This document shows positions 26,818 to 37,151 of a stretch of 64,000 nt of DNA, in pieces. The DNA lies in contig OZ316895.1 in assembly GCA_973895155.1 (NCBI GenBank), positions 23,808,001-23,872,000 of the forward strand, in the 5' to 3' direction. Origin of the DNA: Marsupella aquatica. Lineage: Eukaryota; Marchantiophyta. A program made the position numbers and the translations under genes. Position 1 is the first letter of the stretch; each line of letters starts with the position of its first letter. The notes below the pieces were generated by a model, which saw only the letters and a list, made by a program, of their open reading frames with translations, was not told the origin of the DNA and ran no database searches.

Positions 26818-27048
26818 GATGGCACTGAACAGAATTACAACATCATCAGGAACCAAAACAAGTGTGGAGACCAATCACAATATTGCTAAAAGGGTTGTGC
26901 ATCCATAATCTTCTTTGGTCAGAATTGTGCTCAAATAAAATCATCAGAAACCATGGCCATTGCCTATTGAAAGATTGGATTACAATACAGAACCAAAATT
27001 GTTTGGCTCACTCATCATCGCTATCTAGATTATGGAATTTCAAAGTCC

Positions 27049-27654
27049 TCATAAATCATCTAATACTTTTGTGATCTGCTTGGCTGTTTTTTTCCCCTTC
27101 TGTGATGACGTGCTGGCCTTCCTGGGGGAGACAGCAGCTAGTTGGTGTGTAGGATAGTGAGGAGAAGGGGGAATAGATTGGAGCACTGTGTCCACAAAGG
27201 ACATGTGCAAGACCTTCACCGCATATTCATTTATAGATAGAGTGATTTCCACTCGATGCAATTTTTGGGTGACACCAAGGACGATGCGTGTCTGCTCCAA
27301 CTCACTTAACAGTGCAAGGTCATGTGGAGTGGAATCCAACATGGTGGAGGCTACTTCCCATATCTGTGCACGCATAGGGGTAACTGGCGCATGTATTGCA
27401 TCGCAAAGAACTACATGGAATCGAAAGGTAGGCTTTCCAGGGAGATTGTGGTTACATTTGGGCCCAAACTCGAGGGACTTCAGGCACAGTCGCCCAGATG
27501 TGAACCGGTGAGGACACTCAGAATATAAAAATTTCCTAGGATGGGGATTTGGGGCCTCAAAGTTCACTAGCCATGCCAGAGCAGGAGAGAAATTTCTACA
27601 CTCTCCAGCTGATCTACTTTCATCCACTTCAGCGAGAGACGTCCACCCAACCAT
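27049..27654 (-). CDS. Zinc-ribbon/OB-fold-like (RPA-like) protein carried by the element
   Basis: A 201-codon frame starts at ATG 27654, just inside the right end of the element. Residues about 41-75 hold spaced cysteines (SECPHRFTSGRLCLKS and GPKCNH), resembling a zinc ribbon. Directly after come GKPTFRFHVVLCDA and MRAQIWEVASTML, which look like the strands of an OB-fold as in the C-terminal ssDNA-binding domain of RPA1. The C-terminus is basic (KGKKTAKQITK). This assignment is pattern-based and not certain. An acceptor-like ATTGCAG lies just upstream of the ATG, so a short first exon is possible. ssDNA-binding cargo is familiar in Helitrons but not standard in Harbinger elements. Alternative: an unrelated Cys-rich element protein. 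Confidence 0.55.
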   Translation of the reverse strand: MVGWTSLAEVDESRSAGECRNFSPALAWLVNFEAPNPHPRKFLYSECPHRFTSGRLCLKSLEFGPKCNHNLPGKPTFRFHVVLCDAIHAPVTPMRAQIWEVASTMLDSTPHDLALLSELEQTRIVLGVTQKLHRVEITLSINEYAVKVLHMSFVDTVLQSIPPSPHYPTHQLAAVSPRKASTSSQKGKKTAKQITKVLDDL

Positions 27655-28280
27655 GGTCGCTTCTGCAATTCATTCCGGGATTAGGCACTATGTCATACAC
27701 AATATGTAGAACCTCGTGGCACTTTCATGAAACTAAATCACAAACTTGTCCATCCTGGATCATGGGTGAATGCTGAGAGTACGTACCTAGCTAAGTTTGC
27801 ACTGATCGTTTGATGTTGAACTCGTCCCGGTACGCGATCTCGATTTCTCTACAAAACCACCACCAAAATTCAGGGAGCACAGTCACAGCATGCGAGGGAG
27901 AGTAATAATTACTTGATTATTCATGTTACACACCAAAGAATTGAACGTCTACCGCTATGGTGAACTTCCATGATACCTGAGGGCCTGGGGAGACCTTCAT
28001 TCGCGACCTTGTGGGGAGACTTCGTTTCTCGTAATGGATGACGGGGACAATTCTGAAGGTGTGGCTTTTGGTGCGTCGTGTTCAAACTGTACTGCGACAA
28101 AAGAGGTGTACAGTATTGGCGCCCACGTTAAAGGACATGTGTTAAAGTTAAGTGTTAATGCTACTGCCCGCGGCCAATACTTACGGGACCAGATTTGGGG
28201 CTCCCGTAATAGAATAGTTATGGCCAGACCCGTAACTACTTCATTACGGGTGGACGTTAACCCGCTACGGGCCAGCTTAG

Positions 28281-28302
28281 CGGGCCAGCTTTGAGACGCC
28301 CT
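28281..28302 (-). repeat. Right terminal inverted repeat of the Harbinger-like element
   Basis: Reverse complement of the left terminus, ending GAGACGCCCT and followed by AAT. Immediately inside, the block AGCTGGCCCG is repeated, giving a short subterminal duplication absent from the left end. Confidence 0.88.
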
Positions 28303-28305
28303 AAT

Positions 28306-28430
28306 ACAGACCCGGGGGTTACACAAGGCACAACAGGTCGGCAACGGATCAACATTGGGAGGTCTCAAATATAGGCCCGGGGGTTTACACAAGGCACAAC
28401 TGGTCGGGAACGGATCAACTCCTTGTCTGC
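28306..28430. repeat. Tandem duplication flanking the element, second copy uninterrupted
   Basis: A unit containing CCCGGGGGTT.ACACAAGGCACAAC and CGGATCAAC occurs twice (28311-28353 and 28376-28420). The second copy is preceded by TCTCAAATATAGG. The first copy's matching left part, TCTCAAAT, now lies at 20180-20187, on the far side of the transposon. Confidence 0.8.
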
Positions 28431-28884
28431 CGACCGAGGAGGCCGTCGGCATAAAGAGTCCGAGCATTCGGTATACTGGTCTGTTCGGCATAGGCTGAAG
28501 TGAGGCGGATTCGCTAGGCAGTATGGTTTGGAAATTTAGAGGTGGTGAATCGTTGCATGTTTAATTGATTGTCATGATACACTGCGGATCAAAAGGCCTT
28601 ACATCGTGCGGTTGCAGGATTTGGACTGGGTTTTCGGTGATCCAGAGTTTGGTGGATGGTGAGTTTCACGGCCTTGTACCGTAGTTTTCATCCTTGTGGT
28701 GCTCTTTCCTCTGTCGCTTCCTCTGTTGCTACGATTTCTGTCAACCCGAGGGTTTCGTTTCTGCTTGTCATTTGTATGTGCTTTCTTTTGTTATAACTTG
28801 CGTTTGTGGCTGTCTTGTCTCTGCCTGGTTTCATAGCATATATCTTAAGAAGTAAGCAGTATATTGTTCAGCCTGCAAGATCCA

Positions 28885-30967
28885 ATGGCGAGTGGTGAAG
28901 AAGAAAATATTATGAACCTGCTTCGGAGAACTATTTATGACGAAACACGACTGCGAGACGTTGCTGCGAAACTATGCCTTAGCTGGGTCGGAGTATCTAT
29001 GTTGCTAGAGTTGTCGGAAATGGATCTCGAAGACATAATCCGGCGCGTGTTCCCAGTGGCACCTGACGGATTGGAAATGGCAATTAAGTTGGCAATTCGG
29101 CTTCAAAAAGGAAACTCTACGGATGGTAATTCCAACTGAATTTCACAGCAATGTGTTTCTCGTCAGTATCTTCTGGTTCTTGTTCTGGTTTGTCTTTTCG
29201 TTGAGTTTTTTCCTTTGAGCACCCCTCTGTTGCTGCTTTGTTTTCTTTGCTGAAAAGTGATCAAGGGTATCATGGACAGCAGCTGTCGCCCTTGCTCTGG
29301 CATTTGTTTGGAAAGCACTTTTGCAATTAAAGGTGTCCTGTGTCTTCCTGCTTTGCTAACCGATAAAGCATTTCTGCCGTGCCAAATTTGTAGGGCTCAT
29401 TGCTCGAGTGATTATTGGATGACTTTCCTGTTTTTCTCATCCTCTTCAACACTTAGAGACCGATGTGTATGCAGAGGGAGCTCGACCTTCAAAGAAAGCA
29501 AAATTCCTGTCCTCGGAAGAAAGAATTTCTGCTAGAAGTAGCTATTTTGGGAAACTGTTGGAAGCCCCTGCTGAGCTCCCCGTAAGTGTCAATCAACTGA
29601 AGGAGTTTTTGTCCCTGACACCAGTAAAGCTCCCAGTACTCTATGAGCTAACTAACGAGAACTTGGGCCAGCCTAATCTGGTGGTACTTGATACTTCCGA
29701 AGGGGCGAGTCAATTGGCAATTTTTTGCGAAACTGTGTTCCGATTGATGAAACGTTCCCTTCCAGGCAATGAGGCCACCAGCTCACATGAATTGGCTACT
29801 CTCACTGGAGAGTTCATCTCGTTATTAAATGAGGAGGCTCCAGCAAACGGAAAATTACAAGGTTTGGACTGGTTACTGGATTCACCGAATCCCCCGACTA
29901 GTACTGTAGCATCGCGACCACTAAAACCGCTATTAAGACCAGATTTTCAGCTGTTTGTGAGGGATTGTCTCATTCTCCGATGGGAGAATAAGACAGACCG
30001 GGCACTTCGGCACGAGGCTGCAGTTGAGAACACCTCAAAATTAAAGGCATGGAGCCCTTTGTTCTATGGTAAGCTCCCTTATGTGATTGGTGGTGGCTCC
30101 GGTGGAAGGCAGTTTCAATGGCTGAAGCTCTATCCGCGAGGCAAGGAAATTGTTTCTGAAAGTATCTCACAACTCTATGACTTGAATATGTTGAGCGATG
30201 TAGCCAAGTTCCTACATAGCACCATTCGGATGCACTGTCTCCTACAGAAACTACAGGAAGAACTGGATAGTAACATCCCCTTGGCATTATATAGGCCAAT
30301 AGCAAGAGGTGATGGTGGAGCAGTGACGATCTATCCTGACTGCGTGACGAAGGAAATCCCACGATTGATGAAAGATAAGGTGACCGCGATAAAATGCCTG
30401 TATGAAAAAATCGATGGTTCCAGGTACCTGATCCAACTTATATCCGCCCGATCATCCAGGGCTAAAACAGTATTGCGACTACAACCTGTTGGTGACCCAT
30501 CTGCAAAGCCTAAGGATTGCAAGGATTTAGTAAATGCCACGCATGACATGTTATGCGGCCTTGCGGACTTGCACATGAAAGGCTACACCCACAGGGACAT
30601 AAGGTGGCCCAACGTTCTCAAAGTAAATGATATGGGTGAATGGAAATGGGTGATCATAGACTTGGAAGCTGCTGGAGACGACAATGAAGTATGGGTTGGT
30701 GAGGACTTAACGGGTTGGGATGCGGAAACGTTGGAAGAAGACAATGACAAAAGGAAAAGATACACCAAGGGATCGGACATGTACCAACTCGGGAAACTTA
30801 TAGCTGAATGGCTCGATGACTTTTCTGAGGGCGGTAAGGAAGAACGTCAATTGATGAGATCCCGGGCAAAACAAATGCAGCAGGAACGTACAGCAGCAGC
30901 GAAGATGCTTGAGGATATCTGCAAGAAACGTTGCGAACGATGTCGCGTGTTTGGCACAAAGCTGTAG
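28885..30967 (+). CDS. PD-(D/E)xK nuclease-like plus divergent protein kinase fusion (Crinkler-like architecture)
   Basis: Exons 28885-29125 and 29457-30967 join in phase (gatg|gtaatt, acttag|agacc) to give 583 residues. Residues 1-80 are a helical death/SAM-like segment (LRDVAAKLCLSWVGVSMLLELSEMD). Around 241-261 the text RPDF..ILRWENK fits the PD-(D/E)xK nuclease signature, with D243, E257 and K259 as candidate metal/catalytic residues. The C-terminal half has a kinase-like catalytic loop HRDIRWPNV (D461, N466) and IIDLEAAG, where DLE (D482) replaces DFG. A classical glycine loop is not evident. Nuclease-plus-kinase fusions of this type are known from Crinkler-related effector and host proteins (Zhang, Aravind and colleagues); membership here is inference. 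A 5' leader intron is likely (ggatg|gtgagt near 28659). The role may be signalling or defence; the gene is intact and not inside the transposon. Confidence 0.75.
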
Positions 30968-32338
30968 ACAGGATTCTGATACTCGTAGCAGTAACTCATT
31001 GGAAGGTGATCTGCTTTCCCTGAAATTCGTGTTCTTCCATATTTGTTGAGTTCTGTCAACTCGATTGCTGTTGATTGGCATCAACTGTCTCACCTTGGCA
31101 AAGAGGAGACTGCCCTATGTTTTTTCTTCTCCAAATCTTCATTGACAGACAGATGCAATAACAAAACCCAATTGTAGACTTCCGCAGGTTTCTGAAAGGA
31201 AGACCGGGAGTAAACTAAAGAGAGATATCGAAGACTTTACCTGGTGAGATAAGGCAACTCATAGAAGAAGTTTTTCTTTATGGCATATCTGAATTTCAGG
31301 ACTTGTGAGTCTCAAAATTTATCAGTCTGGCCCTGGTGTTAATGACAAAGGACCGTCCTGAGATTTGCGTTGGTTGCCGAATACTATCCATCGTTTGAAA
31401 GTTTGGCAGTTGAATGAGAGGGGGCTTCGTTTTGGCGTCATATGAACTACGTTTTATAGGGCAGAATGTACAGAAGAATTTCATATAGTGTAGTTCCGTA
31501 TTTGTTTTGACAGCTCGGTCTGATTATTTCATAGTAGATTGCTGTCAGGTTTTGGAAAGGAAGAAGTGAAGGCACACGCAACCATGCCTCTCAGATCAAT
31601 CTCTTTGTAGACCATTATTGGGTTTAAATTGTCAGATTTCGTACATGATCTCACGACTTGCAGAGTGAGCGCGGCAGATATGTCAAAGATAGTTCAAAAG
31701 GATCTCACAATGAAAAAAAGTATCTAATTGTCAAACGATGTAGGTATGCAGTAGTTCTATTTGGGGGAAACTCTAGTAGTTGTAGCTTATTCTGCTAACT
31801 TCCCACTCAGTTTCCGATGCAAAGGGAGAATCTCCTGTTCGTTGACGATTGGGCCGGCGTGTGAAATAGCTCAAACCCATACCAAAGAGAGAATAAAGCT
31901 ACGCTTAACCGATTGATATTTTAAACTCTCCTGTGCCCTTCTTCGGTCCCGTGTGTCCTCATTCTTGATTGGGTCATTATTTGGCATCTTGTACTCTGTC
32001 CTTTCCGTTCCCAAGTGGCGGATTTTAGACTTAAAAATCACTCTATTCGACAATAATCAACGGAGAATTTACTTCATCATCCCAAACTACTGAATGCCTT
32101 TGGACCTAGTTGCTACTGTAAGTGCAGAGAAGTATATTAAAGTATGCTTACATGTGGAGCATAGAATAAGCTTGACAACTTCCATATTAGCTCACTGTTT
32201 CCCCTGTCGCAGCTTACCCATCTCAAGATGGAACTTTAAAAACTGTACCAGGACGTTCGCCTCGATGAGTTTCTATACGCAGTGGTCCAGTTGACTACAC
32301 AGATAATCTTGAACCTTTTGAAGGACTCATGAAGACAA
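30968..32338. other. Intergenic region
   Basis: Downstream of the nuclease-kinase gene. I see only short frames and no recognisable exon, RNA gene or repeat. Confidence 0.5.
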
Positions 32339-33359
32339 CTACTTCATTGTCCACTGATTGGGAAATGATTCACGGTAAGCTGCATCTTGATCCCTGGCTA
32401 GCTGACTAACAGTTGCATCCGTGACACGCCCATTCAGTAGCCTGCGAGCCAGCCTATCCTTCACCGTTGGTTTCTTTTGCAAGAGAGCGGTCAGCCCACC
32501 TCTTGGCTTTTCTGTACGAGAGTCAGCATTGCCCCCTTCACCAAAAGCCCCACTAGGAGCCTCACCAAATTCTCCTAATCTAATTTGAGCAGTAGCTGCT
32601 TCTCTTAGGCAGGCCTCGTTGTGCTCTCTAGTTCTTTTCGCTCTATGTCTCCGTGCTAGTGCCTTGGCTTGTTCGTCCATCTTCCTAACGTTCCCTATCG
32701 CCTGCTCCGCTAGCTCGACCGGGTCTAAGCTTTGATGACCTGGAAGGATGCCAGTTTCATCAGATTCGTCACCACCAGTTCCTGTCAACTGTCTCGCATT
32801 TTCTGTCTCGGGTCCAATTGCTGACTGCGCGTGCTTTACTTCTTCAGGAATAATATTTCCTTCATCGTCTCGTGCTCTTATAGGCCCATGGAGTGGGCAT
32901 TTTCGAAGATCTCTCCGTTGGCACAACCCTCCACTCCTCAGAGGAGCTCGACAAGGGCGAATTTCAACCTTTGGGGCTTTGTAGTACGATGCCCTTACGC
33001 TGATTTCCGCAATCTTCTCAACAGGGATCATGATATCATAGTCAACCTTCCCCAGGGATTCTCATATTCCATCCCCCATGAGTTGGCAGGGATGGCACTC
33101 TGACTGCCCCAAGTGTCCAGGAATGAGCCCCATGGCAACACCGGGGCTTCCTTCAGCAGATCTTGCTTGATACCCACTACGTCCATTTTCTCCGAATTGC
33201 TTTTGATTTCTTCACTCTCCACTGTAGTCGTATAGCCGGAGCTGGGGCGTCAGCAGACCGGCTATTTTCAACTGGAGGACTATGTGGAACAACTCCTATG
33301 TCGGTCAATAGATCTCCCTGTTCCCAAATTTCGACAACGAATTCCTCCCGGTGAGACAT
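32339..33359 (-). pseudogene. UVSSA-like fragment (UV-stimulated scaffold protein A, C-terminal half), frameshifted
   Basis: UVSSA acts with CSA/CSB in transcription-coupled repair. This stretch matches the C-terminal half: APVLPWGSFLDTWGS and NPWGR in one frame (33028-33222), then VDYDIMIPVEKIAEI and the Cys-rich CRAPLRSGGLCQRR..KCPLHG..ARDDEG signature in another (33049-32339), ending in a stop at 32339. The reading shifts frame near 33049, where one base seems missing, and probably again near 33230-33247, where the upstream frame (from ATG 33359) departs. No introns are seen over about 1 kb and the N-terminal VHS-like domain is absent. This fits a processed or truncated copy rather than a working gene. 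A sequencing error at the shift points would instead leave a short intronless gene. Confidence 0.75.
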
Positions 33360-33729
33360 GTTGACGGCATTTTAGTGATCATTCTAGTACCGTAATCCTT
33401 TCCAGAAATGTTCTTACGGATATACCACCTAAATCATGTCGAATGAAGTTATGTTGAGGAGTTACCTTGGTGTTTTCCTAACTCTCTCACCATACCTCAA
33501 GATTTTCATTATGTTTTGTTAATTGTTTCTATTTTACAATGTTAAGCAAACATTCAAAACTATCATGTCTTGCTGAGCAATCATAGTAAAAGGCTCAACT
33601 TTGTATTTTTGTTATCTTACTCATTCAAAAATGCTGAATCATAGAAAATCATTCCTTACATATTTTTCCATGGGATCGAATACCGTGTTTTGGACCTTAT
33701 ATGTTAATTTATATCCCTGATATGATATT

Positions 33730-34208
33730 ACACCGTACATAACTACGTGTCTCTAGATCTAGTTCCCCTACAATTGTTTCTAGTTGAACCAAAGTTGATG
33801 AGTAGGGACAGTACATGGGTTCTTGCGTGCATAGACTTTGTGGATCTTCCTCGAAGTGGTGTGATTTCATTTGCGTCTATCACCATAGTAACCAGATATC
33901 CAGACTCAAATGCATTTTAGCATTTTGAGCAATGAATGTTAATTACTTGGTGTTATTGACACTCTACACCAGATTTATTACTGTACATGTCTATGTGCCT
34001 CTGGATCTAGTTCCTACAATTCTTTCTAGTTGAACCCAAGGTTGACAAGTAGGGACAGTGGGTTCCTGTGTGCATAGACTTTGTGAATTTTCCTGGGGAA
34101 GTGGTGGATTTCATTCGCACCAATCACCATAGCACCTGGATATCCGGACTCAAATGCATTTTAACATTTTTGGTGATGAATGTTAATTACTTGGTGTTAT
34201 TGACACTA
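33730..34208. repeat. Tandem duplication of a roughly 240-bp unit
   Basis: Two copies (about 33730-33962 and 33966-34208) share GGATCTAGTTCC-like text, AGTTGAACC..AGTTGA, GTGCATAGACTTTGTG and the ending GAATGTTAATTACTTGG. They differ by many substitutions and small indels, so the duplication is old. No gene is visible. Confidence 0.82.
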
Positions 34209-34326
34209 TTGTAATGGGCTCGTAGACTATTGTAAGAACCTGGGGAGCATGACCATTCTCATTGTCACCACAGTCTAGCATGACATTTGTCTAGATATCA
34301 AACTGATATCAAACCACTTAGATAGT

Positions 34327-35460
34327 GTGCCACCAGAGGTTTGGTGTACATACCTACTAGTGGCAAGAAGGGACAACGATGTCTTCCAAGCCTATGGCGA
34401 TGCCAACATTCTATTTTATCCCACCACTTGTGGTGACGACATTGTGTCAAGCGCAACATTCAGAATATCTTCAGCACAATGGGCTTGCAGACTTTGTTTC
34501 GGGAGTTCGTTGGGACACTAAGAGTCATTCTAAGTCTGACATGATAGATTTCATCCGGAACTTTGACAGTGAACAATCTGAAACATGGGTTTGTGGGGGA
34601 AGAATAGACTTGAGTTTGGATTCTATCAAGAAGACATTCAAGTTGCAAGGGTCAGGGGAGCCATTTGAGCAAAAAGCAGTTTGATATAATCCAAGGTCAT
34701 TCGCAGGGATTAAAAGGAACGACAATGGTTCTTACTCATTGCAATATTGCAAAGATTCCCTAATCAGAGAGAGGCTAGAGTTTCAATTGGGGGCTCTTCA
34801 CTTTAAGGGGAGCAGGGCCGATGTGTCTTTGTGCCAGATAAAGCAAGTTGAAGAAACAAGTAGTAGGAAGAATTGGGGAGAATATCTCGGCGGGAGACTG
34901 ATCGACCTCCTTTGCAGAGCCCGGAAACAAATCTCCAAAGGTAACATGACTTGCACTTACAATTTTGGATCCCATCTGCAAATTCTGTTGAGTGAGAAGT
35001 CCCCTTCAATTGTGTCTTTGCCAAGGCCACAGGTATTCCATTGGAAAACATCTACTCAAGTGGGTGTGGAGCCATGGAGTGGAAAACCACGGGGTGGAGG
35101 AGAACTGCCGAGGACAAAAACATCTCACAATGCATCTGCAAATTGTGAATGACGATGATGCAATGTCAGGACATGCAAAAGGAACTGTTGTTTCTAGTGT
35201 GCATGAGGGTGATCCATGTAGCAGTGGAGGACTTCTCGGGCTGTTCTCAACCAATGGAGCAGAGCCGCAAGGTCAACAAGATGGTTCTTTTGTCCATGAA
35301 GACATTGAGTCTTCAAGAGACAGAACCTCTGTCGGGGGGTAAGGAACATGAAATGTCAGGGAAGACATTGGGTGAAGCGGAAGCAAAGCCTGGTTTCCAA
35401 AATACGTATCCCATAAGGGTGACCAGTACGTCCAAAAAAATAAAGTCGTAACACTTTGGT
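34327..35460 (+). other. Several adjacent short frames, possible decayed retroelement
   Basis: Three overlapping + strand frames (34379-34684, 34739-35152, 34992-35451) follow each other with shifts. They read like a broken gag-type protein (GGRIDLSLDSIKKTFKLQGSGEPF). No zinc knuckle, protease or reverse transcriptase motif is visible, so the identification is weak. Confidence 0.3.
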
Positions 35461-35545
35461 TATGAGAGAACTTTGACACACCCTAGTGGCCATGTACCTT
35501 CTTAGGAGCACACTTTCCTGTTCTGAATCAGTTATCATGTTATTC

Positions 35546-36005
35546 CTAGTTTACAGTAATACAGTTTGTTCTGGCAAGGGATGTAGAGGTCTTACCGTTG
35601 TTGAGGTTGAAATTCAGATGTTGGCTCTTGTCAGCCCATCCCCTCAACATACCTCTAATGCTAGAGGATCTCTTGATGGTCAAATCCTGGCTCAACACCA
35701 AGGCTTCAGTAGCAGTCCACCACCGTCTTTCTCTTTTCCCTGGTCCAGTCTTAAGCCCTTGTACAATGATCGCCTTTGCCAACTTCACCCACTCACTGGT
35801 GACCCCAGTCAAGATCTTGGCAATAAGCCTCATCTTCAGAGCCTGTGCTTGTTCCCTGAATGGCAGAGCCCCGAGTCCTCCCATTCCCTTGGATGCAGCA
35901 AATGTCCTTCCAGCCCATGAGAGCTTTTTTATGGTCATTATTCTGTGACGGTCCCCACACAAACCTCCTACAGATCTTCTCAAGTACCATCTTAAGTTGT
36001 ATCAA
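35546..36005 (-). pseudogene. LINE-type reverse transcriptase C-terminal remnant
   Basis: Two - strand frames carry text typical of the region after the reverse transcriptase palm in plant LINEs. One (35793-36005) has RRFVWGPSQ and KKALMGWKDICC; the other (35546-35983) has GMGGLGALPFREQAQALKMRLIAKIL. Joined, they would follow the usual W.G....K..l.W..iC..k..GGLG order, so the copy is frameshifted. Only this short piece remains, consistent with a dead 5'-truncated or internally deleted insertion. Confidence 0.72.
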
Positions 36006-36006
36006 A

Positions 36007-36215
36007 GTAAATTTTTAACCATAACCTTACCATCTCAAATCTGTTTGGGCTGGAATTTTTCTTTCAGCTGCCTAGCTTGGGGACCTACTCACTAAAAACA
36101 ATTGAAGAAAATAATTTTACCATAATTTTTTTTATAGCTTTATCGTCTCAAATTAGTTGGGCTGTAAGTTTTGTGCATCTAGCTTTGGGACCTACTCACT
36201 AAGAATATTTGGAAA
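36007..36215. repeat. Diverged direct duplication of a roughly 105-bp unit
   Basis: Two copies share ATCTCAAAT/CGTCTCAAATTAG, GGGCTG.AA.TTTT and GGGACCTACTCACTAA. Followed by a purine-rich run (36240-36375). Confidence 0.65.
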
Positions 36216-36574
36216 AAATAAGTCTCATCACCGCTATCAGATGAATTAGGTGAGAAAAGAGAAAGAAAAAAGACACTCAGAAAAGAGATGGGAAAAAGGA
36301 AATATAAAAGTGACGTGGGGAGTGAGCGGAAGAAAAGGAAACTCGTGGGTGGCAAGAAGACGGGAGAAAGGTAGAAGAGAGATAACATATAAGGTTTATT
36401 TAAGCCACAAGTAAGTTATGAGCTCTTGCCTAAAAAGACTGGGGTGCACATAATAAATTTGATCCGCAGATTTCGAATAGCAAGTCAAATACATTAGCGA
36501 GTAGAGAAGGGGCAAATGATTTAGAGATTGACGCTCATTCTCCTGAGATGGTGCTTATTGATATAGAGATTGAC

Positions 36575-37151
36575 GCGCATTTTCCTGAGATGGGGTCACA
36601 AGCTCCGGCTAAGATAAAATAAAGAACGCTGGAGGGTTTAGGTAATTTTATCATCTCAATCCTTTCATTTTGAAACAATGCTTCTGGGAAGCCCATACAT
36701 GCAAAGGCCTCTTGTCAGCTCTTACTGACCCAATTCAGGACGTTCTTCTTTCCGGGAGAAGAACTGATGGACATTTCCTGAGATGGGGTCAGAAGCACTC
36801 GCTACTAGGAAGAAAGAACGCCTGAAGGGAGGTACTTTTATCAGCAAAATCCTTTCATTTTGAACAATGCTTCTGGGAAACCCATAGACGCAAAGGCCTC
36901 TTGTCAGTTTTTGTAGATCCAATTCAGAACGTTCTTCTTTCCGGGAGAAGAACTGATGGACATTTCCTGAGATGCTATCAAAAGCACTTGCTATGATACA
37001 AGGAAAGAACGCCTGAAGAGTGGTACTTTACAAGCAAAATCATTTCATTTTAAGACACTGCTTCTGGGGAGCCCATAGACGCAAAGTCCTCTCGTCAGCT
37101 TTTAGAGATCCAATTCAGGACGCTCTCCTTTCCGCGAGAAGAACTGATGGA
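36575..37151. repeat. Tandem array, about three full copies of a roughly 190-bp unit
   Basis: Each copy contains AATGCTTCTGGGAA, CGCAAAGGCCTCTTGTCAG, ATCCAATTCAGGACG, CCGGGAGAAGAACTGATGG and CATTTCCTGAGATG. Copy starts are near 36670, 36860 and 37049, with a partial copy before. Copies differ by a few percent and by short indels. No protein frame runs through the array. Confidence 0.85.

Larger units (their letters stand above)
20188..28302. mobile_element. PIF/Harbinger-type DNA transposon, about 8.1 kb, four genes
   Basis: The ends are 22-bp inverted repeats beginning AGGGCGTCTCAAAGC (20188-20209 and 28281-28302). They are flanked by the same three bases, AAT (20185-20187 and 28303-28305), read as the target-site duplication. 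Inside are the two proteins that define the superfamily: a DDE_Tnp_4-type transposase (-, 25210-26817) and a SANT/Myb-like protein (+, 20557-22124). Two more genes lie on the - strand: a large acidic protein (22593-24747) and a zinc-ribbon/OB-like protein (27049-27654). CCCGTAA-type motifs cluster near both ends. TSDs in this superfamily are usually 3 bp TWA, so AAT is slightly atypical. Intact transposase and near-identical ends suggest recent activity; the frameshift in the acidic gene argues this copy is no longer fully coding. Confidence 0.9.
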
